Shown: positions 24,559-35,323 of the stretch, in pieces | How positions within the stretch are numbered: position 1 is the stretch's first letter | How the letters are laid out: each line of letters opens with the position of its first letter | Origin: Zantedeschia hybrid cultivar | Taxonomy: Eukaryota > Streptophyta > Magnoliopsida > Alismatales > Araceae | NCBI GenBank assembly: GCA_030544215.1 | Contig: JARZZO010000008.1 | Coordinates: 19,112,614 to 19,176,613, forward strand | Direction: 5' to 3' | DNA length: 64,000 bases | Made by a program: the position numbers and the translations under genes | The notes under the pieces: generated by a model | Databases searched by the model: none | Seen by the model: the letters and a program-made list of their open reading frames with translations, nothing else | What the model was told of the DNA's origin: nothing

Positions 24559-25110
24559 GATGGTGTCTCCTTCGGCATCAAGTAGTTAAATCCGAGAAAA
24601 ATCGTGTCCCTGGATCTATATATCTCTTTTGTTTTTGCCCCTCATGTAGTGTTCCTTGTCTTCTGTTTACGTGTCACTGGTGACTACGTTCAGACGTTGG
24701 GATGTCGTGTCCCGTTCAACAGGACGTCATCGGCCAAGTTACATGTGTGGTCAAGTGATCGGATAGAAAGAGTGTATCTTCGAATCTTGATATCAGCAAG
24801 AAGGTGCCAGATTATCTCACCTTACTAGCATCTGCATTTGGCTACTCTAATAAACTTGCATGCACAATTACATAAAACAGAACGCGAACTCATTTTCGCT
24901 CTCCTCACTAATTGGACTAGTTATAAGTAACAATCAAGCAAATGTTTATAGAAAGAGAAAAAAAGAAAGAAAAGATGAGAGAGAGCATATAAAGATTTAC
25001 GATTGTTCAATAATTTGTTTTTGCAGCGGCCGAAAATTGGTCGGACTGTGGCGGTCATCCAATCGGAGATCCCGACTACTCGATAAAATTTATTTGACGG
25101 TGAAAACGTC
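24559..25110. other. ROP 3' region and start of a repeat
   Basis: The first 300 bases hold the probable 3' untranslated region of the ROP gene. From about 25020 the sequence (GGCGGTCATCCAATCGG and onward) belongs to a larger repeat interrupted by the element at 25111. Confidence 0.45.
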
Positions 25111-25350
25111 TTACAAACCACAAAACTCGGGTGTTGAGTTTGAAGGGGCCCAAGATCATAAGCACTGGTCACAACTGAAATTATCCGATGTAAGACTATT
25201 ATATAGCCGCTCCAACACTCTCCCTCACGGTCAAGATGGGCCGTGGAAATTAGATAACAGGAGGTGGCACAAATTAGAAGATAAAGTTGGGTCAGGCCCT
25301 GCTCTGATACCATCTTACAAACCACAAAACCCGAGTTTTGTGGTTTGTAA
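25111..25350 (-). mobile_element. TRIM-derived element with TIRs and 9-bp target duplication
   Basis: The two ends are perfect inverted repeats of 21 bp (25111-25131 and 25330-25350, outer word TTACAAACCACAAAAC). The flanks are GAAAACGTC on both sides (25102-25110 and 25351-25359). Inside, on the minus strand, are TGGTATCAGAGC (25301-25312, initiator-tRNA primer site), a purine run GTGAGGGAGAG, and an LTR-like unit starting TGTTGGAGCGGC with a TATATAA box. The same internal order occurs on the plus strand at 54986-55230, where it looks like a normal TRIM. The 5' LTR here is replaced by a short inverted copy of the LTR end, making a 17-bp hairpin at 25314-25351. Confidence 0.75.
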
Positions 25351-25359
25351 GAAAACGTC

Positions 25360-25990
25360 TAGGGTGGAACCTGCAAGAGGGAGAACAGAAGCGTCAGGGG
25401 AGTCCAGTCTTGTAGGGAGCAAAACTCTCCGATGCCTCAATTAGGTTCGGGAAGATGAGATCTTGCTAGAAATTTGTCGTGTTCAGACAAGCATACCTTG
25501 CTTTAGTGACGACCTAGAGATTATATGGTCTCTCCTCATGACGTCCTGGAGACGGTTTCTTTCAGGGGAGCAATTTGCCTACGATCGGATCTCCTTGATT
25601 TAGAGAGATCGTGGGATATTGGGCAAGCCAGAACTTACTCACAGCTGTTGAGGCGGATCCGACGGCCTTGCTATAAGTAGGCAATTAGGTCCGCACGACC
25701 CGCCTGATGGTGATGATACATGATGAGGCGCCCCTAAGAGGGCCCTGTTGAGATCCCGGGGATCTCGGGGGTGAAGGTCTTACCGAGACCCTGAGGGTAA
25801 GTGATGAGGCCCTACTAAGAGATCCAGAATCCCGGGGATAATGGGCCCATCATTCGGCCTTTATTATGCGGGCCAAGGCTCTGAGTGCCCCATTGCCCTT
25901 TGTGTCACCCCCGGAGGGCTGTGGGCCTCTGGGCTTGCATACTTAATGGGCTAAATTAGGCTGAGGCCAATTTCCCCTCATCAGTCTCTA
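25360..25990. repeat. LTR-like repeat segment
   Basis: The sequence continues from 25020-25110 across the insertion and holds CTCCGATGCC, GATCCCGGGGATCTCGG and GGGCCCATCATTCGG. It reads like part of a long retrotransposon LTR or leader, but no coding domain, primer site or second copy in this window lets me define it. Confidence 0.4.
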
Positions 25991-26070
25991 TGGACAAAAC
26001 TTGACTCTTCAACTGCCACTTTACACTATTGTCTTTAGGAATACAAGTAGGAGAATACAGTCTTAGAAGG

Positions 26071-26395
26071 TATTAAAGTTATTGAGCCGTCTAACTGAAA
26101 CTTTAAAGTATTAAGTGGAGTAGACACCATCTATTAAAATATTTTAATTTTATTCTTTTTTCAACATAGAACTATTTTAAAATGTTCCTTCATGTGCAGG
26201 TCGATTTTAAGTTCTGTTATATGGACCACAAAGACGTGGATGTGTGGCTTAATTCGTAATTATAAACTCTGATACTATATTAAAGTTATTGGACTGTCTA
26301 ACTCAAAATCTTAAGACATTGAATAGAGTAAGTACCATCTATTAAATATATTTTAATTTTATCTCTTTTTTGATGTAAAATTATTCTAACAACAG
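26071..26395 (-). mobile_element. TRIM-like short LTR element
   Basis: Two direct repeats of about 110 bp, 26071-26178 and 26278-26395, both start TATTAAAGTTATTG and include CCATCTATTAAA and ATTTTAATTTTAT. Between them, at 26266-26277, ACTCTGATACTA is the complement of TAGTATCAGAGT, two changes from the initiator-tRNA primer site. The order LTR, primer site, about 90 bp, LTR on the minus strand defines a TRIM. It has no coding capacity. Confidence 0.7.
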
Positions 26396-27082
26396 GAAGC
26401 CGCTAATTATCTTTTTGTATTTCTCCTCTCTATAGTGCGTCTCCCTAAATTATAATATAAATAATCCATTGAAACCAAACTCCTATCCTTAATTATATCT
26501 ACATCCAAGAGGTGTCAACACCTTCAGTAGAGATAAATCGACACCGCCAAGTGCTCCTGGCCTTTAGACTCGTGGCTAAGATGTTAACATCCGACTGTAT
26601 AATGCCAACACCCTGATACCGCTAGTTCTACCGCTGTCAGGTCTGAGGTCGTCCTGGACTCAAAAATTGTGCTGTACCATGGGGGATAGAGGAGTAGAGG
26701 CACAAGCAAACTTTTTTTAGTTACTTTAAATTTGAGACACTTTTTTGAATGTGAGACATATCTCAACAATATACTTAAAATTTTAAGTTTATTGCTCTCC
26801 CTGGTAAAAAGAAAGACCTTTGCTCCCTGAAAGGAGTTAAGTCCCCTTTATTAGCGAATCTATCTACCGTGTCAAGGACTGACTTCGCCAATAAAATGCA
26901 ATTTTCACGATCCCATGTCAGGGTTCTACTCCCACCCAAGTAAATAAAATGCGAAACGTTGGAGCTAAACCCTATCCATTCGTTCCGAAGATTAAAAAGT
27001 AGTAAATCGATCAAATCCTAAAATCAAAAGTAGGGAATTCATAGGTTTTCCAACGTATATAGGAGCATCTTCCACGTACGGC
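26396..27082. other. Intergenic, no gene seen
   Basis: Short unremarkable sequence without repeats or coding features that I can support. Confidence 0.4.
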
Positions 27083-27100
27083 TAGAGTAGTGTGGGTCTC

Positions 27101-27375
27101 TTTTTTTTTGACAAGGTAGCTCAGTGGTTAACTGGCCAAAGTTACCAACTCCGGAGAGCTGGGATCGAATCCGCCAACGACCAACGAAATAAACCCACCC
27201 AAGTGGGCGATTTTCCGCTCAAGGAGCTCAATTTTTTCACGGGGAGACCCTCGGCCCACCCGCGACAATTACTCAGAAAAGCCCCCACCCGCACACAACG
27301 CGGGCGGGGTCGATCCCGCGCCCTCCAGCCTTCGGCGCGGGAGGAGTACACTCCACCGCGCTACGCGCGCGTGTG
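27101..27375 (-). mobile_element. tRNA-derived SINE with 18-bp target duplication
   Basis: Flanks TAGAGTAGTGTGGGTCTC (27083-27100) and TAGAGTAGCGTGGGTCTC (27376-27393) are a target duplication with one mismatch. On the minus strand the unit has a tRNA-like 5' end with A box TAGCGCGGTGG and B box GGGATCGACCC, and it ends in nine A. Its 3' segment is also tRNA-like, but on the opposite strand: the plus strand reads GGTAGCTCAGTGGTTAACTGG and later GGGATCGAATCC. It is a SINE insertion, not a tRNA gene; no acceptor stem can be paired. Confidence 0.8.
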
Positions 27376-27532
27376 TAGAGTAGCGTGGGTCTCGCGTTGG
27401 GCTGGAACTCATCGTGATGATGTAAACAGCTAGCATTGGCAGATTAGACATTCGCGTTGAATAAAGCGTGCCGAATATGCCCAAGTAAGTAGAATCGTAG
27501 AATTTGACGAAATCAACAGAGACGCAAATATT

Positions 27533-28770
27533 CATAAGAGAAGGCAAGAGATTTAATATTTATGGAGACGAAATCTTATTTATCACAATCAAGATCCTCT
27601 GTCGGTAATCGGAAGGTCATGATTTAAATACTTCCTATAAAAGAGGATATTGTTAAGAGTCTCCGATAGTGATCCGAAGGATCCACCTTCGTTGCTTAAG
27701 TCAGAGAATTGGGGGATGTTGGAAGGAAGCAGAGAGAAATTGAGTTGATTTTTACATTCCTCAACCTGTTGAGTAGAGAGGTCTTGATATATATAGTAGT
27801 GTAGATCCCAGCAAGAGTACTCCGACTCCGTCCAGGAAGGCAGAGTCTTGGGAACAATTCCAGTTCGGAAATGATCGTTTTTAGCAGGTCATTTCTAAGT
27901 CGGATCTTCAGGTATGCCCTGACCTGCCGTAGGTCATGGTCGGATTGATGCTAAGAGGTGTGAGATCTTCTAATCCGAGTTGCCTTTTAAGTTTGATAAG
28001 ACTTTTGATCAAACCAGATAGACTCAGATGTACGAATAGAGGTGGATTCGGATTTTGTGGCCTCCCAAATGACCAGTGGGCCGGCCCAATAGTCCTTATT
28101 ATGAATTATCTAGTGCACCTGTAAAAGAGGAAACGTACCCCATTGGGGGATGCTAAAGTCACTTTGTTTAGGACCTAACCTAGACCTCATTCAGGGGAGA
28201 CTTCGAGAGCCAGATCCCCTAACTGTCTTAATGGAGAATAGGGAGGCTGCAGAGTCTGAATCTGCCCCCTACCCGTATATCTGGACCTATCTGATCTGAT
28301 CAAAAGTCTCACCACAGTTGAAATGCAACTCGGATTAGAAGATCTCACACCTCCTAGAGACCAATCCGACTACGACATACGGCAGGTCAGGGTATACCTA
28401 AGGATCCGACTTAGGACCGACCTATTAAAGACAATCCTTTTCGAATCGGAATTATTCCCAAGACCTCACCTTCCTAGATGGAGTCAGATTCTTGCCAGGC
28501 TCTACACTACTATATCAAGACTCCTCTGCTCAACATGCCGAGGTATACAAAAATCAGTCTAATCTTTCTCTGCTTCTTTCCAACACCCCTCAGCTCTTTA
28601 ACTTAAGTATCGGAAGGAGATCTCTTAGATCATCACCAAAGACTTTTCACGATGTTTTCTTTTGTAAGGAGCGTCTGAGTCCTGGCCCTGCGATTGCCAA
28701 CGGAAGATTCTGATCGTGGTGGACGAGATTTCGATCCATCAAATGTGGTTCCGTCAGATACTTATATCCA
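27533..28770. repeat. Large inverted repeat (fold-back like)
   Basis: An arm from about 27533 to 28070 is repeated in reverse orientation at about 28235 to 28770. Shared landmarks are GAGGTGTGAGATCTTCTAATC with its complement near 28340, GACTTTTGATCA near 28000 and 28300, and TAGTAGTGTAGA near 27797 and 28500. Identity is roughly 70-75 percent by eye and the spacer is about 165 bp. No open frame spans it. Confidence 0.75.
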
Positions 28771-29195
28771 TGGGCAAAGGAGACGGAGAACTTCATTATA
28801 TGATCAAAACAGACGGATATACAAAAACAAAAGAGAAAAATTCTCTCACAATCAACGCCCACTCCAGTCACCTCCAAAAGGGCACCATGGGCACCCCGAA
28901 AGGCGCACAGAAAACTCTAGTCTTCTCTCTTTCTTATAGTCGCATAAATTTGAGTTCATCTCAAACCCAAACGTGGGAAGAGTTATACTCCGAATAAAAC
29001 TTTAACAATTAACACGACTCCAGATAGAAAGGAATTCGTATTCAAACCATATTCCAACAGTGTTCGCCTCCTCCGCAGGGTTACTTCGTGATTCCTCTTC
29101 TCCACAACTCTCAATTTCACTCGAGTGGCAACCGCCGCGTGTTCGTGGACCCAACAAGCTGTCCTCACCGTGACCACTGGGGCCGTGAACGGATA
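28771..29195. other. Intergenic, no gene seen
   Basis: The 93-residue and 81-residue open frames overlap one another here and show no domain. Near 29040-29160 the text resembles the LTR-like repeat at 25.4 kb. Confidence 0.35.
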
Positions 29196-29687
29196 GGTTA
29201 CAGAAACGGAAATAGATATTTTTGTTTTCTGATTTTAATAATAATTATTATTTAATTTTGTTTTCGATTCTGATAAAATCGAAAAATGTATTTTTCGTTT
29301 TTATTTTTGATAAGAACAGAAAGTGTATTTTTTGTTTCTGATTTTTTTTCGATTTCGGTATCGAAATCAGATATTATTTTTGATAATTATCAAAAATTAT
29401 TAATTTCTTAATTAATTTATTTAAAATTTATTAGGGTCCTCCTTTCTTACAAAAGTCTCTCTCCTCAACCGTTAGATTAAAAATGATCCAAAACTTAATA
29501 ATAATCAAAATTAGAAATCGGAAGACGGATACGAAAATAGGTGTTTTCATTTCAGATTCCGATAACTTATTGGAAATATCTGTTTCCGATTTTGATAATT
29601 ATCGAGTGGATATTTTTTATTGAAAACTGATATTTTTTTGGATAACAGGTCAGAAAATCGGATAAACGGGTTTCAATTGACAGCCCC
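29196..29687. repeat. Dispersed AT-rich repeat (MITE-like), copy 1
   Basis: The segment is dense in CGATTTTGATAA, TTTTTCGTTTT and TATCGAAA words and aligns in the same orientation with 49890-50386. It ends CAATTGACAGCCCC. The reverse complement of that end (GGGGCTGTCAATTG) resembles the TAGGGCTGTAAATCG left end of copy 2, so the family probably has hAT-like inverted ends. Confidence 0.6.
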
Positions 29688-30594
29688 GACCAGGATGTTG
29701 GATGGAAAAGGTTAGCTTGGGCTGTAAGTCTGCCTAGTCCGAATTCAGCCCAATCCACTTTGATTTCGTTTCCGACCGTCTGACGGAGTGCGACGGTTCT
29801 CATTTTTTATTTAAATAGATCCTTTTTTAAATTTTTTAAGATGTTTATAGAAACTTATCGAAACTTATTCTTTTGAGATTCTTGCAAATAATCGCCTAAA
29901 AGATTTTATATTTGTAGACAACTTTACGCATGATTTATATTTGCGTGTAACTCCCTTAACTATAATATTAGTTACTTATAACCCTCTTAATTATGTGGAT
30001 TTACATTGAATTTCATCTGAACTAATATATTATGTGAAACTATTCAATCAAATATTAATAATGCTTTCTGTTAAACTACAAACACCGTACAAGAAAAATC
30101 ACGTAAAAAGCCACCCTCATGCTTGTTGTATATATTTAGCATAAAAAAGTTTATATCTAGTCTTATATAAATTAAAAATATTTTAACTCAGATGAAATTC
30201 AACCCAAACCACATAGATAAGGGTAGTGACAGAAGTAGAAATTTTGTCTAGTGAGGTCACTTGGACATTAAGTTATAAGCATGGTTCAGTCAGTAGAGTC
30301 TTGGGCTAGGTCATATGGGGTCTTGAATTGAACTAGTGGGATCCTGCGCTAGATCAAGGAAGTTTCGGACTAGACTACTTTGAATTGGACTAATGGACTT
30401 GACAAAATCCAATAGGATCCCAGGACCCCACTAGATGAATGTTGGATCCGCCACTTGACAAGAAAGTTACATGCAAATATACACAACTATAAATTATGCA
30501 GCGGATTATTCGTAAATATGAAATCTCTTATAGAATTATTTGTAAAATACCTATTCTTTTATATAAGTAAATAAATTGAGTGAAAGTTTCGTCA
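29688..30594. other. Intergenic, no gene seen
   Basis: AT-rich sequence without a supported gene or bounded repeat. Confidence 0.4.
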
Positions 30595-30670
30595 AACATA
30601 TTCATGCAGAATTCAATTCCTATAAGTGCATGTGATGATGGAATTTGGTAAGTACAAAAGGAAAGATGCC

Positions 30671-31163
30671 TGTTGATGCGTGGAAATTTACGTGTCTCCT
30701 CCGAGGTATTGTCCTCAGAGCAAAGGTGAGATTTTGTCATTTTCTATAGAAAAGGATCCTCGTTGGGAAGAGAGGTTGTGTGATGTTTATAAGCACACAT
30801 TTACTTTTACAACATCTGATGTGGGAATAAAGCAGTTTGTTATTTTTATGTCTCTACACACTCTCCTAGTGAAAGTAAACGGGTGCAGATCCCTTTGAGC
30901 CGCTAGACAGATCATGCCTGCTAGGAGTCTTCTGACAAGTTGGTGACTTTTTGTTCAGTTCTTACAAACGGTACCATTGTAGATGTGTGAAAATGTGCGT
31001 GTCTCTCGCGAGATATTGTATCCAGAGCGGAGGTAGGATTTTGTCCTTTTTCTTAGAAAAGATCTTCATTAGGAAGAGATGTTGTGCTCTACTTATAAGC
31101 ACATACCTATTTTTATAACATCAGATGTGAGACTAAAGTGTTTGTCATTTTTATGTCTCTACA
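30671..31163 (-). mobile_element. TRIM-like element, family shared with RABA1 intron copy
   Basis: Two direct repeats of about 187 bp, 30671-30858 and 30978-31163, bound a spacer of about 120 bp. On the minus strand each LTR starts TGTAGAGACATAAAAAT and ends CATCTACA or CATCAACA. The first LTR is followed by ATGGTACCGTTTGTAAGAAC, a candidate primer-binding region. The element matches 51762-52177 in inverted orientation. The flanks are ATGCC (30666-30670) and ATGAT (31164-31168). Confidence 0.75.
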
Positions 31164-31168
31164 ATGAT

Positions 31169-32405
31169 GTTTTTCAAGAAACCCTTTCATGTAGAATGGG
31201 AAGAGCTTCTTGTTTGGGGTTATTTTGAAAAATTCCCTTTCTGCACTTTTTATTAGATGTCAAGGGATATCCGATTGCCCGATAAACCTTGGGGAAGGTA
31301 CCATGCGGGGGTGGGGCACGACTTCTCAATTTACACCATTGAGGGTGGCGAGTATCGAATCCACGAGCTGGTGGAATGGCTACCAACTGAAGCCCGAATT
31401 ACTCTCTCTCTCTCCACTTGCTAAGACCCATCCACACCTGCAGTACTTAAAGGATCATGGTTCATTCACGAGATGTTCATTAGTATATTACATCATTTGT
31501 ACCCTCCAAAAGTATATATTACTGTGAAATAAATTTAATTTTATAGGAATTTCCTTATAATTGTGCAAGGAGATTATTATGTCAAAATTAGAGAGAAAAT
31601 AATGGATTTTTAATTATTTAAAAATTTTGAGTCTCTTTTATAATTCTTATAACTCTCATTTAAATTAAGAGTGTAAGGGAGCTGGAGAATCATGTAATGG
31701 TTATTAATGGGAGGTGAAGAGTCTTTTGTAATTATCTAAGTATAACTCTCATCTATGTAATGGAGAGATTCCATCTTGGAGCCTTACTTAATGAGAGTTC
31801 AAATGTCATTTTAAGAAAGTTATTTATCTAGAAAGTCTATATAAGATTTATATATACATGTGACTAGTTGTTTTCATATAAGAAAAGTTATATATGATGC
31901 ATAGAATATCTATTTTTTGAAGTCTTCTTCAATTTTTGTGTTTTCTACTTTTTCAACACATTTTCATCACAATTCCACTTTGTGTGAGTGAGAACCCACA
32001 ATTAACTTCCAACATATATACTCCCACAGCGAAGCTATCTGTTTTGCTATTCATCGATATTTTTTACGCTAAATTGGAGCACTATTCTCCTGCTGTAAGA
32101 GACAAAATACACTTGCAAAGAGAATTTTTATCTATCGATTGATTTCATAAGCATTAAAAAATGTCGCGAAATGTATTATAGTTTTCTATTCTTTGTCGTG
32201 TATAGTCGACATAACCCAAATGATGATATGATTTTACTAAGAATAGGATATCATCCTATGACCTTCTTGTGTGTGCTGTATGACCTTGTGTGTGCTCTTC
32301 TGCATAAATCATCAGTATCAGGATCCAAAAAGTCAGATCCTCCATATAAGAGTTCTTATGGTCTTCGCAGGGAGATCGAGAGACAGATCGAATCAGGGGG
32401 CATAA
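31169..32405. other. Intergenic; possible old SINE piece
   Basis: No gene. About 31300-31390 reads, on the minus strand, GGTAGCCATTCCACC then GGATTCGATACTC, which could be a decayed SINE with a B-box-like word. A short CT tract lies near 31400. The rest is AT-rich without structure that I can name. Confidence 0.35.
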
Positions 32406-32413
32406 CCGACAGT

Positions 32414-32875
32414 TAGGGCTGGCAATGAGCCGAGCCACTCGGGTTCGACTCGGTTTCGGCTCGATTTGGCTCGGCTCGAAATTTCAAATGACTCAAGCTC
32501 AAGTTTAGATTAAAACTCGAATAACTTAATGAGCCGAACTCAAGTTTACTGTGGCTCGGCTCGTGGACTCGTGAGCCGATTCGATATATTTAATGTTTTT
32601 TTAAATTTTTCTAAATAAGGTCAAATAAGTATATTTACTAAAAAATCATTATTTCAATTGTGCATCAAATGACTAAAATTAAATAAAATCTGTCTAAATT
32701 TACGTGATTTGAGTTCGAGCCGAACTCGAACTTAACAAAAACAGGACGAACCGAACTCGGACCCAAATTTAGAACTCGAACCGAACTTGAGCTAAAGCTC
32801 GAGTCAAACCTTTTTGACCCGAGCCGAGTCCAAACCATCCAAAACTCGACTCGGCTCGACTCATTGCCAACCCTA
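32414..32875. mobile_element. hAT-like MITE with palindrome-rich interior
   Basis: Inverted ends TAGGGCTGGCAATGAG (32414-32429) and its partner at 32860-32875 differ at one base. The flanks CCGACAGT (32406-32413) and CCGACAGC (32876-32883) are an 8-bp duplication with one mismatch. The interior is made largely of GGCTCG, CGAGCC, GAACTCG and CGAGTTC words on both strands. There is no coding capacity. Confidence 0.85.
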
Positions 32876-32883
32876 CCGACAGC

Positions 32884-35267
32884 CACTTAGCTCAAAGATT
32901 CTCACAGTACCCCTTCACAGAGATATATAGAGAGAGAGAGAGGCCGCAGCAGTAAGTAACACACTGCTCTACCCTTTGGGACGCACGCGCAAGTTAAGGG
33001 AATATGACGTTTTGCCTAGGCAGCTGCCATCTATCGGCACCTGCTGTGCTCCACCTCCACCTCCACGCCCACGTGTCCACCCTTGTCTCTCCCCATTTCC
33101 GTACGTGCGTCCACTTCACTTAATCGGGTCCGTGACGGGGAGCGCTTCCCGCACACTCTGCCGCGTCGTACGCCCAGCTCCCCCACCGCCCATGCTGCGC
33201 TGTTGCAGCGCATTATCCCCATTAGCATTCCCCAGTCTCCATCTTTGCAAAGATGAGCAAAAAGGAGAAAATTCCATTTGTGTGCCATTGCTTTCCCAGA
33301 AGAACAGCATCATGGGAAAGAAAGGAGATGGCAGAAATCACGGGTGTTTGGTTTCCTTTCTTCCCACTTTCCAGTCATCCATCCTTTCTCGTGATAGACC
33401 CCCGGGGGAGGTCAAAAAAAAGACTGGATCTGTGAACTGTGATTTAGCTGTGTACCATGCAAATCCCCTCTGCATGTGAGCCTCCTTGGTCATTACACAA
33501 CACAAATGGACCCCTGAGAAAGGCAGCCAGCTTTAATATTGTGCTCCTCCATGGGGTAGGTCATCTCCCCGCGACAGATAGATCCGCTACAGGTTTCCAT
33601 TTTCCTCCAACATAGAAAAGTTGTGATCTGCTGCGCACAGTTTGATCCAAAAAGCCCGATAAACCGGAAGAGGAAGAGAAACGAGCTCGGGGGATGGCCA
33701 TGGCGGTGCGTAGGGGGCAGGCAGCTAGCCGAGTACGGACGAAGTGTGTGAAGCAAACGGAAGGTGCAACGCGACGCACGCAAACGACACGTCTGGAAGA
33801 GGAACCTTCTGTGTCAGGTGTGAAGAAAACAGGAGCATTTAGTGGTGGCCGGTCGCCAATGGCATGGCAGGCCGTAAACTGTGGAGTGCGGGGTGATAGG
33901 GGCCTGTGGTGGACGGAGGGTGGTGGTGCCTGGTGCCCCCTGGTTGGCGGAGAGAGGAGAGGAGAAGTTCCAAGCGTTTGATGCCTCTACACTAGATAGA
34001 TAATGTGAAGTCTAAAAATATCTGTTGAGGAATTTTGCTTATTTATTTTTATTTAAAGAATAGATTACGAGAGATTAATCTTAAGCAAGAGTAGAAGATA
34101 ATATTGTAGAGTCGGGTCACTGGCTTGACAATTCAATGTAATATGCATACATGGTGCTGACGTACATGCATGGTTGGTCCAGCGTGGGATTATCCTTGTT
34201 GCTTAACTTACATACGCTGGTCCATAATTGTGACTTGTCTGAATAACTGGGAATATAGGGCAGATAAAAGATGGTTAGTGATGAATTAAGTCACAGAAAG
34301 AGAGATGTTTGCAAGATCTATTGTAAAAGGTTTCCGTCATGGTGGATCTTTTTTATCCTGATTTGACCATGTGAATTTAGGTCAATAATGATCACATTAT
34401 GTTAATTTATCTTGTCTTATACATACATATTTATGTGATTTTACTATAGTGGTTTATCATACTTATGTAAGGTCCGGGGTGCAACAGCCAGACGGCCCAG
34501 ACCGAACAAATTTCTGTCTATAATGTTTGATTTAAGTTAGATTCAAATTTGAGTTTGGAAATTGGTACCTGAATTCTTGAAGCTTCACCCATGCATGTTT
34601 TATCTAAACAACGCTAGTGTGAACCAGACGGCTGCCGTAGAAGTAGTTCACCCACATCACAAGGGGAGAAAGAAAAAGGGTAAAGCATCTGACCTATCAT
34701 TAGCATTTTCCGTCTTATCCTAGTTGTTATATCCTAGGTTATCCTGTATCGTTTTTTAGGTTGTGTTCTCAAATGTATCCTTAAATGATTCCTGCTCCCT
34801 CCCTGTTAAGCATGAATTCATGCATGTTGCAATTTATATATAGACATTAATTTCTCTCCCTCTCTGCTACTTACATCTACAACTAATCGAGAGGTTGAAG
34901 AAACTGGAGACAGCCCTCGACTTCTTAAAGCAAAGCCTAGTTTGAGAAGGCCGATATTAACAAAGAATACTTAAAAAAATATTGCCACTTGCAAATGCTA
35001 TGGAATCTGTGATGCCGCAAAGTTGAGTACTAAATTAGAAAACTGGTTGGATCATGGACGGAGTACTCCTATCCGGAGTGTGGACTGTCGTTTCATTTGA
35101 TGCTTATCGGCTTCTGCATTTGAAGATAGTTTACGTTGCACGTTGATGCCACAACCTGTTGGTAGTTCTCCACAGGAGAAGTGGTGGAGAAGAAAGGCGA
35201 TTTTAATAGTCGATGGCAGGCGCCAGCATTTGCATGTCGGAATCGCACCGGCACTGTTCTTCCCCGC

Positions 35268-35270
<3 letters not shown>
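32884..35270. other. Intergenic; GC-richer stretch without a recognised gene
   Basis: Between 32960 and 33980 the sequence is GC-richer and has open frames of 96-167 residues on both strands. None shows a domain, signal peptide or splice-coherent extension, so I do not call a gene. From 34000 on it is AT-rich and featureless to me. Confidence 0.4.

Positions 35271-35317
<47 letters not shown>
35271..35317. repeat. (TC)n microsatellite
   Basis: About 23 TC units without interruption. Confidence 0.95.

Positions 35318-35323
<6 letters not shown>

Noticed and set aside
27105..27180. tRNA gene on the plus strand (GGTAGCTCAGTGG, GGGATCGAATCC)
   Set aside because: No cloverleaf acceptor stem can be paired, and the text lies within a SINE bounded by an 18-bp duplication.
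33000..33990. Possible gene in the GC-richer stretch
   Set aside because: Frames on both strands overlap, none has a domain, and no phase-consistent splicing could be built.
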